This document shows positions 34,097 through 46,567 of a DNA stretch of 64,000 nucleotides, piece after piece. The stretch comes from Anodontia alba (Eukaryota; Mollusca; Bivalvia; Lucinida; Lucinidae). Numbering within the stretch: position 1 is the first letter of the stretch; the number at the start of each line of letters is the position of its first letter. The DNA is taken from assembly GCA_964016985.1 (NCBI GenBank), contig OZ024831.1, forward strand, positions 85,950,095 through 86,014,094, in the 5' to 3' direction. The position numbers and the translations under genes are program-made. The notes under the pieces were generated by a model that worked only from the letters and a program-made list of their open reading frames with translations, made no database searches and was not told the DNA's origin.

Positions 34097-35060
34097 CTAT
34101 ATACTCAATAATAATTCCAGCTACCGGTAAATGATATTTGATTAGTCGATAGCAGTTCAAAATGGCATCTATATTTCAATAAATCTACTGATCATGAATC
34201 TTGGAACTATTTTCTTTGCGTAGATTTCTAAAACAAGCAATTTAACTCATGTTTTTAACGTAAACAGGACAGAATTGGAATGATAAAAAATGAACGTTAT
34301 TTTTTTTTTCTTTTTATGGATCTGTAACACAGGTGAGACTCTCATAAACGTAACATAGCCCTTCGGGCTTCATTCTGTTTGTGAGCGATTCGCCAATGTT
34401 TACATCGATAAAATCCACAAATAAAATTTCTATGTATAAAATTTCCAAAGGAAATAACCCTGACATGGAATTAATTGCTTTCGTACTAATACTAATTAGT
34501 GACTTCCCTTAAAGGAAAGCGGGAATATTCTTCTCTTTAAGGGTGAGGGTTTCAAATACTAAGGAGGCACATGCACCTTCCTGTCTGCAAGTGTTGTCAC
34601 CCTTTGTAAAATGACGGCAACAGCTTTCAGCTGAAGCGGTTTAATATCCATACCAGACAATATTACGCATGCCCATATTCAGTTATATGTATGCGAAGTT
34701 CGCACAAGCGTTGGGACAGATTTTGCCATGCCAAAAGTACAATTTTATCATTCCAACTCGACATGCTTACACTAGCTTAGTACAATTTGATTGGGCATTA
34801 GCAACTTAAAAACGGCATTTATACCACCATGAATCCACTGAGCAAGACTCCTGGAACTATTTTCTTTGCGTATATTTCAAACATAAGCTATTTAACCCAT
34901 GTTATGAACCTAAACAATTGGATTTCCGAGTTGGAAAAATACGAATCAAATTTCAGTTTTGCGTTTTTTACCAATGTGTGAACGCCCGTTATTCACTTTG
35001 AGTGCTTCGCCGGCGTTAACACATCGATAAAGTATGCAAAAAATGAAATTCGTTCCTATA
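34097..35060. repeat. Two degenerate copies of a dispersed repeat
   Basis: GGAACTATTTTCTTTGCGTA and CATCGATAAA-containing ends occur near 34140-34440 and again near 34795-35040. A third, palindromic relative is at 39320-39480. Confidence 0.5.
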
Positions 35061-35324
35061 AAGACTATAAGACGCAGCCTGTTAAAGAGTTATGATGCCA
35101 TTATGCATTAGTACGGAGTTTGGTCAGGCTCTTTGCTGCTACTCGTGTACTCTTCAGCAGCCAGTGATAATGTAAGCAAAACATCATAGGTTCTGTAACA
35201 CCGCTGATGCCCAGGCCAATCTAGCCATCGCTACCATCATATGCTATAAGACCCGTTTGTCACAGACCATGGCTAAAATATAAACTTCAAGGTAGTTCTT
35301 GTGCTCCTTTTGTTGGTTTGCAAC

Positions 35325-35560
35325 AATACAACTGGAGACAGAATTTCTTACAAGATTGCATGTGCGGACAGCAAGACTCAGATCAGACTGCGCATTCACA
35401 AAGTCTAATCAGAGTCTTCGGAGGCACACAGTGGGACGCCAAGAACCAAAAGTGTCTTCAGACAGACAGCAAAGGCTCTCGTCAGCCTGCGCGGATGCGT
35501 AAACTGATCTGTCTTCGTTGGGCGCACATGCAATCTTGTAGAAAATGCTGTGCGCTTGCT
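35325..35560. repeat. CAGATCAGACTGCGC dispersed palindromic repeat
   Basis: CTCAGATCAGACTGCGCATT, CAGCCTGCGCGGATGCGTAA and GGGCGCACATGCAATCTTGT belong to the GCGCCCAG...GGGCGCACATG repeat group also seen at 41400-41620, 51530-51715, 57795-57965 and 63105-63290. Confidence 0.6.
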
Positions 35561-35633
35561 TATGCTCGTTTTCATTATAAAGATGACTGTCTTTGCTGCT
35601 AGACTCGCCTACAACCTATTCATTCTGCCTTTC

Positions 35634-35738
35634 TCCTAGTTAAATGGGAAATGTGTATGTTATCACACTCCTAGTTAAATGGGAAATGTGTATGTTATCA
35701 CACTCCTAGTTAAATGGGAAATGTGTATGTTATCACAG
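35634..35738. repeat. Three tandem copies of a 35-bp unit
   Basis: TCCTAGTTAAATGGGAAATG then TGTATGTTATCACAC repeats three times (35634, 35669, 35704) with only the very last base different. Confidence 0.95.
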
Positions 35739-36010
35739 ATTTATTAAATATCAGTAAGTACCATATATAAATTAGTATGAAAGTTACAGTTTGAAATATT
35801 GTTTCCTACAAGCAGTTTGTGTAATATAATACTGTTTGCAGATCTGAAAACAGATCTTAAAAGTCTATCTGCCTGTCTTTCATTAATCCCTTACTTTTCC
35901 AGTAAAACTGAAAGTACATGAAACACACCTTGCATCTTGCTCGACAAATATCACAATCAATATGGTAACGACTGTTGTGAAACAGAAATCAGTATGAGAA
36001 CAAAAACAGC

Positions 36011-36016
36011 TTTATT
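36011..36016 (-). terminator. Poly(A) signal of the Pro/Glu-repeat gene
   Basis: TTTATT on the plus strand is AATAAA on the gene strand, about 120 nt after the stop codon. Cleavage would be expected near 35985-36000. Confidence 0.6.
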
Positions 36017-36135
36017 ATGGTGTGAGGCGTCTGTTCGATGAACAGTCTTTAATGTTTCCTTGTCATCAACCAACACCTGACGGTCATCATTGAAGGTTAT
36101 TAATAATGCAAATGATTCATCTTATTGTTTATCTT

Positions 36136-38345
36136 CTAAACTTTAGTACTCTCAGACGATTGCGTTACTTTTGGTTCAGATGATTCCTTCGATGGTTCTG
36201 GAGCAGGCGCAGCTTCTGTTACTACAGGTTTTTGCGCCGTTTCAGTTCCCGCTCCTTCTTTCTGTTCTGATGTACCTTCTTTTGGTGCAGCCTCGGCTGA
36301 TTGCGATTCTGCTGCTTCTTCCTTTTTAGTCTCTGGTTCCGGTTTAGCCTCGGTTTTTTCTGCTTCTGGTGCAACTTTGGTTGCAGATTCTGGTGCTGGT
36401 GCAACTTCTTTCTGAGTCTCTGGTTCAGGCACAACCTCCTGAGATTCTGGTTCTGGTACAACCTCCTGAGACTCTAGTTTTGGTGCAGCCTCTTGTGACT
36501 CTGGTTCTGGTGCAACCTTCTGAGGCTCTGGTTCTGGTGCGACTTCTTTTTGGGATTCTGGACCTGGTTCTGGTGCAGCCTCCTGAGACACCTGAGGTTG
36601 CGGAGCAGCCTCTTGAGACTTTGGTTCTGGGGCAGCCTCTTTAGACTCCAATTCTGGTGCAGGCTTCTGAGACTCTGGTTCTGGCGCAGCCTCTTGAGAC
36701 TCTGGTTCTGGTACAGCCTCCCTAGACTCAGGCTCTGGTGCAGGCTCCTTAGACTCTGGCTCTGGTGCAGCCTCTTTCTGAGTATCCGACTCTTTAGCCT
36801 CCTTCTGAGCCTCTGGTTCTGGAGCAGCTTTGGTCGATTCTGGTTCAACGTCAGGTGCAACCGCTGGTTCTGGTTCAACCACTTTTTTAGACTCTGGTTT
36901 TGGTGCAGCCTCTGCTGACTCTGAATCTGGTGCAACCTCTTTTTGAGACTCTGGCTCTGGCAAAACCTCATGAGACTCTGCTTTTGGTGCAGCCTCCTGA
37001 GATTCTGGTTCTGGTGCAGCTTTTTGAGTTTCTGCTACTGGTTCACCTTCTTTCTGAGACACTGGTTCTGGTTCAACTTCTTTCTGAGACTCTGGTTGTG
37101 GTGCAGCCTCTTGTGCCTCTGGTTGTGGTGCAGCCTCTTGTGCCTCTGGTTCTGGTGCAGCCTCTTGAGCCTCAGGCTCTGGCGCAGCTGCTTCTGGTTC
37201 TGGTGCAGCCTCCTTAGACTCTGGCTCAGGCGCAGCCTCTTGGGACTCTGGCTCTGGTGCAGCCTCTGTCTGAGTCTCATGTTTTGGAGCAGCCTCTTTC
37301 TGAGTTTCCGGTTCGGGAGCAGCCTCTTTAGACTCTGGAAGTGGTGCAGCCTCCTGAGACTCTGGTTGTGGTGCAGCCTCCTGAGAATCTGGTTGTGGTG
37401 CAGCCTCCTGAGACTCTGGTTCTGGTGCAGCCTCCTGAGACTCTGGTTCTGGTGCAGCCTTCTGAGACTCTGGTTCTGGTGCAGCCTCCTGAGACTCTGG
37501 TTCTGGTACAGCCTCAGACTCTGGCTCAGGCGCAGCCTCCTGGGTCTCTGGCTCTGGTGCAGCCTCTTTCTGAGTGTCGGGTTCTGGAGCAGCTGTCTTA
37601 GCCTCTGGTTCTGGAGCAGCTTCGGTCGATTCCGGTTCAACGACGGGTGCAGCTACTGTTTCTGGCTCAAGCTCTTTTTGAGACTTTGGTTCTGGTGCAG
37701 CCTCGGCTGGCTCTGGTTCTGGAACGGCCTCAGTTTTAGGTTCTGGTTCTGATTCAGTCTTGCTTGACTTTGGTTCTGGTACAACCTCTGTAGCCTCAGG
37801 TTCGGGAGCAACATCAGCTTTGGCGTCTGTCTCTGGTGCAGGCTCGGCTGACTCCGGCTCTGGTGAAACAGCAGTTGCTTCAGGTTCCTTAACTTCGTCT
37901 TTTGGCTCTTGAACAATCTCTGTTATTTCTTCTTTTTTTGCCTCTGGTTCCGGTATGGACTCAGCTGGTTCTGGTTCAGGGGCAGCTTCTGTCTGAGATT
38001 CTGGTTCATGTGTGACCTGCGTCGTGTCTGGTGTCGACTGAGCTTCGGTCACAACCTCCGGTTCCGGCACGACTTCTGGTTCATGAACTTTCTCTGCTGG
38101 CTGTTTAACTGGTTCTCCTGCGCTCTCGGTAACTTTTGGTGCTACTGGCTCTTGTTCGGCAGGTTCTGGTTCTTGAGTTTTTTCGGCTTCATCTTTACAT
38201 TCTGTTATAGCAGGTTCTTGAGCTGGTTCTGCCTCTTCCTTGGAAGCTTCAGGCTGTGGCTGGAATTCTGTTTGTGATTTAAGTTCCTCGGCTGATATAG
38301 TTGGTCCCTTATCTGCTTCTGATATTTGTTCCTCTGCTGGTTGGC
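36136..38345 (-). CDS. Last exon of a MARCKS/BASP1-like gene: acidic Pro/Glu/Ala repeat region
   Basis: The minus-strand exon follows the acceptor TTTTATAG and runs open for 735 codons to a TAG. Almost all of it is low-complexity and strongly acidic: EPE-, AAPEPESQE- and KEAAPEPE-type repeats, with the core unit of nine residues (EPESQEAAP) spelled by a 27-bp DNA repeat between about 36410 and 37750. No Cys and few hydrophobic residues, so it should be disordered. It ends SSEPKVTQSSESTKV. The exon takes the second and third base of a Gly codon from phase 1 and joins 46568-46912 in frame. Acidic Ala/Pro/Glu composition plus the myristoylated start is the pattern of BASP1/MARCKS proteins, which bind membranes and modulate actin and PIP2. 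Function is inferred from composition only. Confidence 0.82.
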
Positions 38346-39409
38346 CTATAAAACAAATAAATGTACACACTTACTCGTACCATACTTGTCCTAAAATTAA
38401 AGACTTGAACAAGTCCATTTTACTACCTGTCGACGTGTCTGAAAAAAACAAAACTGCTGGATATGCGGTAAAAAGTCTAGACCCAGATCAGACGCCGCTT
38501 TCTGTGGCGTCTGATCTGGGTCTACACTATTTGCTCAAGCCAAATAGCCTAAGTGTTCGGACACCTTAACTCCTTAACACACCTATCTTAAAATTTGAAC
38601 GTCTACGTTACCGCCTGTTATTATGTCTACAAGTTTTGTTTTGCGGCGTCTGATCTAGGTCTACACTGTCTGCTCAGGCCGGTCTGTCCGAATACTTAGG
38701 GGATATGTACAATACTATTGTCGAAGTTATACACTTGGGCTCTGAAATGCATAGCATATCCAGTATTACAAAGAAAGTATGATCTTTGAAACTATGCTTC
38801 TGTTGTTTTTCATTATTGCTATTCTTATTTTTTTATTTTATTCTACGTTATCTTTGTTAAATGAACAGATATGTTGCATTTAAAGCAAATTTCGCATAAA
38901 GTCGTCAGTATCATTAAGTCATCAGATTTACAAATGACAATGCTCGTCAACAAATATGTCACGAAATGAAGGAACACCTTTGATTTATAAAAGCTTAATC
39001 ATTATCTAATTCTCCTTTGCCTTTGTCATATACAGAAAACGTTCCTACATAAACACAATATAACTACAGTGACGTGATTTGATTCATTATATTACGTCGA
39101 GAGGATGCTTGCGTCTCGTGTGAATCTGAGACATGAGAATATCTACCAGACGTGATACAGGGCATCGGATCGTGCGCTTGTGGTAATTATTTGTTTTATT
39201 ACATACACTGAAAATAAACCCTTCAAGTGACAGTAATTTAGACTCAGCAAAATGACACTTATTTAGTTCAGTTTTACTTGTGACAAGCAAATCCAAATCG
39301 ACATGTTTCGATAAATCCACTTCAAGAAGAAATCTTGGGACTATTGTTGTCAGCGTAAATTTCTAAAATGAGCTAAAATAACCAAGTTGGAATTATGAGA
39401 ATTGAATTT
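38346..39409. other. Intron 2 of the Pro/Glu-repeat gene, with hairpin repeats
   Basis: Holds a 65-bp hairpin repeat at 38467-38534 (AGACCCAGATCAGACGCCGC) and a half copy at about 38638-38680. The rest is plain AT-rich sequence. Confidence 0.6.
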
Positions 39410-39465
39410 TATTACTGTGGATTTTATCGATGCGTACATAATTACGCATCGATAAAATCCACAAA
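39410..39465. repeat. Near-perfect palindrome with 20-bp arms
   Basis: TGTGGATTTTATCGATGCGT and ACGCATCGATAAAATCCACA are complementary, separated by ACATAATT. Confidence 0.85.
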
Positions 39466-39891
39466 AATGAAATTCATCCCTACATTCACAACGGCATCAA
39501 ATGCCATTCTACTTCCTTTTCAGAAAACGGGGCTTCACATTTCATATGAATCATCTGCACATTTTATTTCACGAGAAAATAAGAACTCGCTTTGATCAGG
39601 TCAGACGTGCGAACATTACATGCGCCGTGTCGCTTGTAAATCATGTCAAAATAAACAAACTGAATCAATAAAAGTTGCTATTGAAAACAACAAACATACA
39701 AAAGTACGAAAATCTAAATCTCGGTTTCAATTGAGAAGCATCCAAAATACGAGAATGTGCTCAATGGTTTCAAGAAAAATGAAAATAAAAACTGCAGTAC
39801 GACAAAGTACGGTGAGACTTTTTACAGCCGTCACTCGGTACTTAACCCATAAAGGCCTAGCGTCCCATAAAACGGACATTGGCAAACAGTG
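39466..39891. other. Intron sequence without recognised features
   Basis: Only a decayed half of the ACATTTCATATGAATC hairpin family near 39530. Confidence 0.5.
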
Positions 39892-39980
39892 TAGACCCAG
39901 ATCAGACGCCGTAGAACGCGGCCTCTGATAAGGATCTACACTGTTTGCATTTAGTTCAGAAACTCCTATAAAACACAGTG

Positions 39981-40017
<37 letters not shown>
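39892..40017. repeat. 65-bp hairpin repeat followed by (AAT)n
   Basis: GCAAACAGTGTAGACCCAGA ... ATCTACACTGTTTGC at 39892-39948; AAT repeats at about 39979-40017. Confidence 0.75.
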
Positions 40018-40018
<1 letters not shown>

Positions 40019-40185
40019 CTAACCAGAGGCCCCTCCCCACGTATAGGAAATAAACTCTGTCCCACTTGGCATAAATGGGTTAACACTAGACAAATGGAAT
40101 CTATAAAGGCTGCCTTTGGAAACAACGAACTCAAACAAGAACTTAAATAGGCGTCTCGGTTTCATTGAGAAGCATTGTAGTATGC

Positions 40186-40330
40186 AGGCTTACTATAATG
40201 CTTACAATACGTCTTTTTACTACAATGCTTACAATACACTTTTTTACTACAAAATGCGTACAATACGTCTTTTTGACGTTTATTTTTTGTTTCCAAAGGC
40301 AATCTTTTCGACGTTTATTTTACTACACTA
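40186..40330. repeat. Short tandem repeat, about 30-bp units
   Basis: TACTACAATGCTTACAATAC and GTCTTTTTACTAC variants occur three times. GGCAATCTTTTCGACGTTTA at the right end recurs near 40575. Confidence 0.6.
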
Positions 40331-40599
40331 CAGCTGGTATTAGTGCCCTGTGGCGGCGGTAGAACGTCTCCCCGTACTTTACCATAGTGCAGATTATATT
40401 TCATTTCATTTGGGATCATTTGGCCCATTGTGCTATATTTGAAAATGGAGTTCTGCTCATGTATACCCTAGAGGGCGTAAGCAGTGTTGAAAACTTCATT
40501 ACTGCTTATGAAGAATCTCAATAAAACCGAAAATCCCATTTTCTAATCAGCAGTGTGTTCTTTGTTTCCAAAGGCAATCTTTTTGACGTTTATTCTATA

Positions 40600-41010
40600 G
40601 TAAAGTGACTTTTTGGAATGTTTGTCTAAGAAATTTTTTTTTTTACTTTTCTTTGATGAATTTAAATTATTGATGTTTCACAACAATATTGTGAAAATTT
40701 CAGAAAAAATGAACAAGCGGAATTTGTTGAAAAACCTACTCTACAGATTTCTACATAATTTGCATTCATTTTGACTACAGGGAAAAAATGAAAATATTTG
40801 CTTTTTTAAAAACCAATCACTAGAATAAAACTTTTGTGCGTATGTAGCTACGACAAATGGTTCTGAATTAAAGCATGACAAAAGTTTGCAAATTTAATTC
40901 TTCAGTGTAAAGCGCCAAGCAAAAACAAACAAACAAACAAAAAAAAAAAAGAAAAAAAAAAAGACTTTCTGAAAGATGTCGAAAGCACAGTTGTATGCAG
41001 GCGTAAATGG
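40600..41010 (+). repeat. Dispersed repeat, copy 2 (without TA run)
   Basis: Same order of blocks as 29580-30020, with an A-rich insert at about 40940-40970. Confidence 0.55.
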
Positions 41011-41202
41011 AACTTGATTTTTCTAAGACACAAGATTGTGCCCAATGGTCCCAGGAAAACATAATAGTCTGTTTTGAGTGTCTATGCTATGGATCTGGAA
41101 AAAAACAATCGAGAAAATCCGGGTTTTCGGATCAAACTAAGAAACTCGCCTACTAGAAAGCGCTATTATTGACATTGGCAGGTATATAGTAAGTAAATAC
41201 TG

Positions 41203-41310
41203 CCCAGTGGGCACACAACGTTAAAATGACGTCGTATCAACGTCGATGCGACGTGATCACGTCGCATCGATGTTGATACGACGCCATTTTGATGTTGTGT
41301 GCCTGCTGGG
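41203..41310. mobile_element. 108-bp near-perfect palindrome (CCCAGCAGGCACACAACG family)
   Basis: The arms run from CCCAGTGGGCACACAACG through GACGTCGTATCAACGTCGAT to the centre ACGTGATCACGT, and back to GTGTGCCTGCTGGG. Outer ends of another copy enclose 28006-28708; a half copy ends near 49375-49390. Confidence 0.8.
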
Positions 41311-41399
41311 TGAGCTACTACTTACGACATAATATGAGATCCATAGCCGGAGAAAATTCTTAAGAAAGAAGAAACTTCTTCTTCTCAAAGAAGCCGCAA

Positions 41400-42030
41400 C
41401 GACAGGAAACATACCTTATGACAGTTGCGCAATGAAGACTTAAATCATGCTGCGTATCCGCGCAGTCCGATCAGAGTTTTCGTTGTCCGCATAAATAAAC
41501 TTTTCATCCTTGGGTATCTAAAATGCGCCCAATGAAGGTTCTGATCAGACTGCGCGAATGCGCAGGCTGATCAAATTTTTCGCTGTGCGCACATGTCTGA
41601 AGGTACGTTTCCTACCGTTGCGGTTCGAATGTTCTCTATTTTTTCCAACGCTGACAAAGAATTGTTTCGTCTTGAACTACTAGTCTAGATTCACGACATT
41701 ACATAAAGGATAAGCACCTTAGATGAAGCTGTTTCAAAGGAAATGTTCCTTTCATGTAAGTAAGACGCTTCTATTTATATTTTCCATTGCCCAGCTTTTT
41801 CTCGTAAATGTTATTTATTGTGTCTGAAAACTAGACGGAAGACTTATCCTGCTGTGATAATTTGTAGCAATAATAGATAAGACTGTATTCATTAATAATT
41901 TACCACAAAAAGGTGTGCTGTAATTCTATAATTCTACAATAACCGTATTTACCAAATAAACCGCAACGAGAAACATACCGTCGGACATATGCGCCAAGCG
42001 AAAATTCAGATCAGCCTGCACATTCGTGCA
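41400..42030. repeat. GCGCCCAG...GCGCACATG palindromic repeat, two copies
   Basis: CGCAGTCCGATCAGAGTTTT and GTTCTGATCAGACTGCGCGA lie at 41400-41620. A second decayed copy (GCGCCAAGCGAAAATTCAGA) is at 41960-42030. Confidence 0.6.
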
Positions 42031-42497
42031 GAAAAAGATAAAAAGATGAGCGACAACCAATGATAAATGAAACACAGCACATTTGCAATAACCGACATAC
42101 AACAGATACTGCCTCGCAAAGGTCAACAGGAAACCACTAGCATAAACCAGGTTTACTCGCATCATTACACACGCACACTAACACTGAACGAATGCACAAA
42201 CAGCACAAAAAAAAAAAGAAACAAAAGTGGACAACCAATGGAAAAGATGACCGCAATGCTAGCATCACAAATAGGAACCATGGCATAGAATAACAAAAGA
42301 GACAGCAAAGTGAGCAACCTTACAGTGGTTAACAAGAATTACAGCTAATGGGATCGGCATCAGAATATCCGCCTTCAAATGGACAAGGAGGTTTAACCCT
42401 TTCATCCCCGACTTTCTGACATGGACTCTTCCATCTCTGAATTTTGACACATTCATTGTTACAAATAGGGGTTTCTGTAAGAATGACTCACAGAACA

Positions 42498-42550
42498 GCA
42501 AACAGTGTACATAATGATGAGACCGACTCATCTGGATCTGCACTCTTTGC
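42498..42550. repeat. 65-bp hairpin repeat, copy
   Basis: GCAAACAGTGTACATAATGA pairs imperfectly with ATCTGGATCTGCACTCTTTGC (shown in part). Confidence 0.6.
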
Positions 42551-45527
42551 AAAGGTATCTGTATTGGTCTGTACGGATGTAAGGATTAAACTATTAATTG
42601 CACTATGATGAAAACACATTGGATTAAATGAAGATCTGAAGCCACAGAACAAAAAAAAAAAAAAAAAAAAAAAAAAACAACAAAAAAAAACAAAAAAAAA
42701 AAAAAACGTTTCTTAAGATATCCAGGAAGAGCCACGTTCAGTAAGTCGTCTTCCAATTACATAAAGAGGAATAGTAAACAAACTGTGACGTACAGTACAT
42801 ATGCGACAAAACAGCGAAAAGTAGAGTAATCGGATCTGTCTTTCCAAACGAGTTTTTCGCAGTGCCAAAACAGCACCCACTAACACAACAATAAGACTCC
42901 CACACAGAACAAAAACACAAAAAACACCGCTTTAGAACGGTTAGTAGTAATTACCGGAATAATTAAATCGATTATTTTTGCCTGAAGGTTCAAATGTTGT
43001 AAAAATGTAAAAAAGACTCTAACTAAATCAGTGATATATTACAGAAAAAAGTGAATCAAATCAAATTAATGTGGGACTTGTTGCAAACACTTCAGAAATT
43101 GACAATCTGACAGCCACAGCGCCCGAAAACTGCAAGTTGAACCACATATCATGATCAGACATCAACTCTCTGATGAAAGGTTTAATTCGGCGCCGTCACA
43201 AAGCCCGAGACCCGACCCACTATCGTGCGATTTCAGAGGAATACACAGCTATGATAGGGTTAAAAACTAATATCCATGTTATACCCTATCCTTTTATAAC
43301 GGGAAAAATTACTTGAATTGTCTTAAAATTGAGTTTTCCAAGAAATTTCCTGAATTTATAATTTAAGTCATCATAAATATCTGGTTCCGTTAATCCTTAC
43401 TGCAGAAACGTTTTCAAGCTAACTTTATATATCAATCAATTCCGAACGCCGGCGAAAACAAAAAAATGAAAAAGCTTTACAGAGTTTAAGACACCGACAG
43501 CTTTGTTGGAGTTTAACGTCCGGACTTTATTCTTACCATAAATATCATTTCACCAAAAAAGAAACTATTGAAAAATGAATAAGCTGATATATGTGTAAAA
43601 CTTACAACTAGATCGGATACCCAAATGGGCAGATTTCCACAATGTGACCGATACTCCACAAATGAGCCGAGCTTTTCAGTTCCACCAATAGGCCGACCCA
43701 CAGTAAATCGTTACGTCATTGCTCACGTCACGTAACGTTTAGTGAAAGGCGCCAAGTGCAGTGCCGGACAAAAAGTATTGTTTCATTGCCACCAGAGTTA
43801 CTGTGAGACAACTCTACAATCAGCATTCTATGGTGAAACGTTTTACCAGGCCATTTATTGAGCTGTATCTTTGGTTCCATTTTCCTTCGTGATAACTGAT
43901 TTTCCTTCGTGATAAGTGGTATATGGTACACAGAATCTACGACACGTTCAGGCTGTGTGTGCATTAATTAGCAGACAATGTTTTTAGCTTAATTCTTAAT
44001 TAATAAGGATCAAATGTGATCGAGTCCTTTACAGAAGACAGACTGGCACAGTGAGATTTGGTTGGTCCTATGGGTATGTCTTTAATGTAAATATTTTAGT
44101 TTATCAAGAACTATGCATGACAACAGGTATTGATATGAAATATGAGCTGCACCGTGGGGTGAAATGGGGTGAATGTGAACATCAAAGAGCATGATCATTT
44201 GTAAAATGACAGTCTGATGAGGGTGTCAATTTTTCATTGCTTGGGTAGTAGCACAGCCATACAGCCTGAAGGCATTTACTGAAGACTTAAACTGTGTGGC
44301 TGCATATGCTAATCTAAGGCGTACACATGGCATTCAAAACATTTTGTATGGCAGATATCATATTACTGTAAATCTTAAACTCATGAGAAACTACCAAATG
44401 TCCACTTTTTAATTTATTTCGTATACCTCCGCTGCGAGTTTTCATTTGATGCATGACTTTACGTTATAGAGTGCTAACTACAAATCGTAAGGTACAGGCA
44501 CGTGAACGGAATTTAAGTTCACAGAATGTATTCTTCTGATTTATCTGACAATTCACAACTAGTGCTATTGGAAAGCTCATAGATCAGTACCTGAATTTTG
44601 CTGCATTTTATAGTCAATCCGACGATTTTTATCCCATGCTCAGAAACGACCGATTTTGGGGAATTTACCAAATACAGGTATATTTGTGGAGATCGGCTTA
44701 ATTGTGGTCTATTTGTGGGACCTAGTTGTGAGTCTTACATATTATGTATACTTCATATGAGGTAGACTGAGGAATATCAGACTATAACGATGTCAAAATC
44801 AAATAATCACGTTTGTCGTATTTTTGATTTAAGAAAATCATTAGTATGATAACGATAGGCCTGACCACCGGTAATCTGTCATAGACCGTCGCGGGAGACG
44901 TTTTTCAATCCGAGACGCGTTTCACTATCATGCAATTACGGAGGTAAGCAATGTTATCCCTCTGCTCAATTTTACACTCTGAACATGCCCTCATCGTGTA
45001 TCTGGTGCTAACAACGGGCTCCGATTTTTCTATACGTTTCGTAGTCTGATCAGGAGTCTATACTGTCTGATTTGGATGCTATAAAATTTCATCGAATAGG
45101 CCGTATCCCGAAAAATCCTTAGAGAAAAGTAAGAGAAAAGTCCAGGGAGTGCCACAATCACAAACCATAGCCCTTCCCAGACCCCAAGAGGAAGAGCAAA
45201 CCGACAAATCTAAACAAGAACAAACCGAACAAACGTACGAAAAGCACTAAGATTAGCTCTCTCTTCCCCAAGCGAGGTAATCGCAATACTAAAAGGACTG
45301 AAAAACACAAAAACAAAATGACACACTGAAAGACATACAACAAATCGCCTCATTAATATGTTTATAGGTCCTGCATTATCTTATTTACGCTGTCTGCTTT
45401 AGATGCTTACAATTTGGGCAAGAAATCAATGGGCAATAACTGGAGTGGTTTAGACAGATTATAACGGGAAGAGTAGCTGGTCAATCTTATATCTGAACTG
45501 TATGATTAGAAGACATGCAAAAAATGC

Positions 45528-45529
<2 letters not shown>
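42551..45529. other. Intron 2 of the Pro/Glu-repeat gene, mostly unremarkable
   Basis: A-rich run at 42650-42706 and a fragment of the 23-24 kb dispersed repeat near 42790-42920. No coding exon recognised; the joined phases of exons 2 and 3 do not require one. Confidence 0.5.

Positions 45530-45564
<35 letters not shown>
45530..45564. repeat. Poly-T run
   Basis: 35 T residues. Confidence 0.95.
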
Positions 45565-45565
<1 letters not shown>

Positions 45566-45829
45566 TTTCTTTTTCTTTGTGAGCAGATTTGTTCAGAGAT
45601 GCCGAATTATACCTATACGAAGAGGCAACGTAATATTAACCCTAAAGGTTCAAAAAACAGATTGTTTTTTCTTTCAATTTCGTATGGGCCGCGGAAAGTA
45701 TCTGGAGGCACATGGGGATAATGACAGCACCCATCAGCTTTCACATCCGCGCAGTCTAATTCTGCAATTCGCAGTCCGCTAAAGGGGATAGGCTACACAC
45801 AGTAGATTTTACTTTTTTTTTTTTCAAAA

Positions 45830-46160
45830 GGAGACACCTTTTACGGCCCTTTGATTATTTTCCTGCATACAAGGTCCCTTCTGAAAAGGGGCTCACTCTA
45901 AATAGGAAGAATGTGCTCCCAACGGTTCTACTCTAAATGGAAAAAAGATGCTCCCATTTGGCAGCAAAAAATTCTTTCCTTTTAGAGCAGATCCCACCAT
46001 GGCAGCACATTCTTCTCTTTTAGAGTACAGCCTTTTCAGAAGTGAATTTTCAGAAGGGATAGAGCAGACCCCTTTAAAATAGATACTGCCCTGAGCAAAT
46101 TCTTCCCTTTACAGAACGCAGGCAATCAAATTTAACTGTTCCCTCTTTGAAAGTGCATCC
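45830..46160. repeat. CTTCTGAAAAGGGGCTACTC hairpin repeat copy
   Basis: CCCTTCTGAAAAGGGGCTCA, TTCTTTCCTTTTAGAGCAGA and TTCAGAAGGGATAGAGCAGA form broken inverted arms. Same family as 32940-33320 and 61320-61560. Confidence 0.6.
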
Positions 46161-46329
46161 AGTGCCCTTAAATGACATTCGATACTGTGGAATGTATTAA
46201 CAATAAAGGACCTGATGGGACTGCGCACGTACAGTATGGTTTGATTCAGCATTTCGCATTTTTGCTCCAAGACATCCGTTAGCTGGACGCGGCCCAGCTT
46301 GTGTGGTTTTGAAACCGTTTTGAAATTTC

Positions 46330-46567
46330 ATTTGTGCCGCGTCAAACGAAAAACTGCCTTTGCACATGCGCAAAATGCGCAGATTCAGATCATCCTGCGC
46401 ATGCGCAAAATATCATCCGGGCCTTTGCTCTCCATTCATACATTCTGTAGTATCCAATGATTTTGTTAGTGGAAAGTGAAGGCCCCGATCAGACTGCGCG
46501 ATTGCGCAGGCTGATCTGGGCCTTCGCTGTCCGCAAATGCCCGAATACACGTTTTCGCATGGCATAC
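46330..46567 (-). repeat. GGGC-type 155-bp repeat abutting the exon 2 donor
   Basis: On the gene strand GTATGCCATGCGAAAACGTG starts at the donor itself, followed by the palindrome CAGCCTGCGCAATCGCGCAG and the end GGAGAGCAAAGGCCC. The element's usual start (GGGCT-TGCCATG) overlaps the splice donor. Confidence 0.65.

Noticed and set aside
35634..35738. CRISPR-like array
   Set aside because: Three units are head-to-tail with no spacers, and the genome is eukaryotic.
36369..38277. Long open frames on the plus strand and in other minus frames across the Pro/Glu repeat exon (up to 269 codons)
   Set aside because: They arise because the 27-bp repeat lacks stops in several frames. Only the minus frame 36136-38345 has a splice acceptor, matching phases and a sensible composition.
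46413..46567. C-terminal extension of the 46568-46912 exon (CENVYSGICGQRRPRS...)
   Set aside because: This is read-through of the donor into the abutting dispersed repeat.
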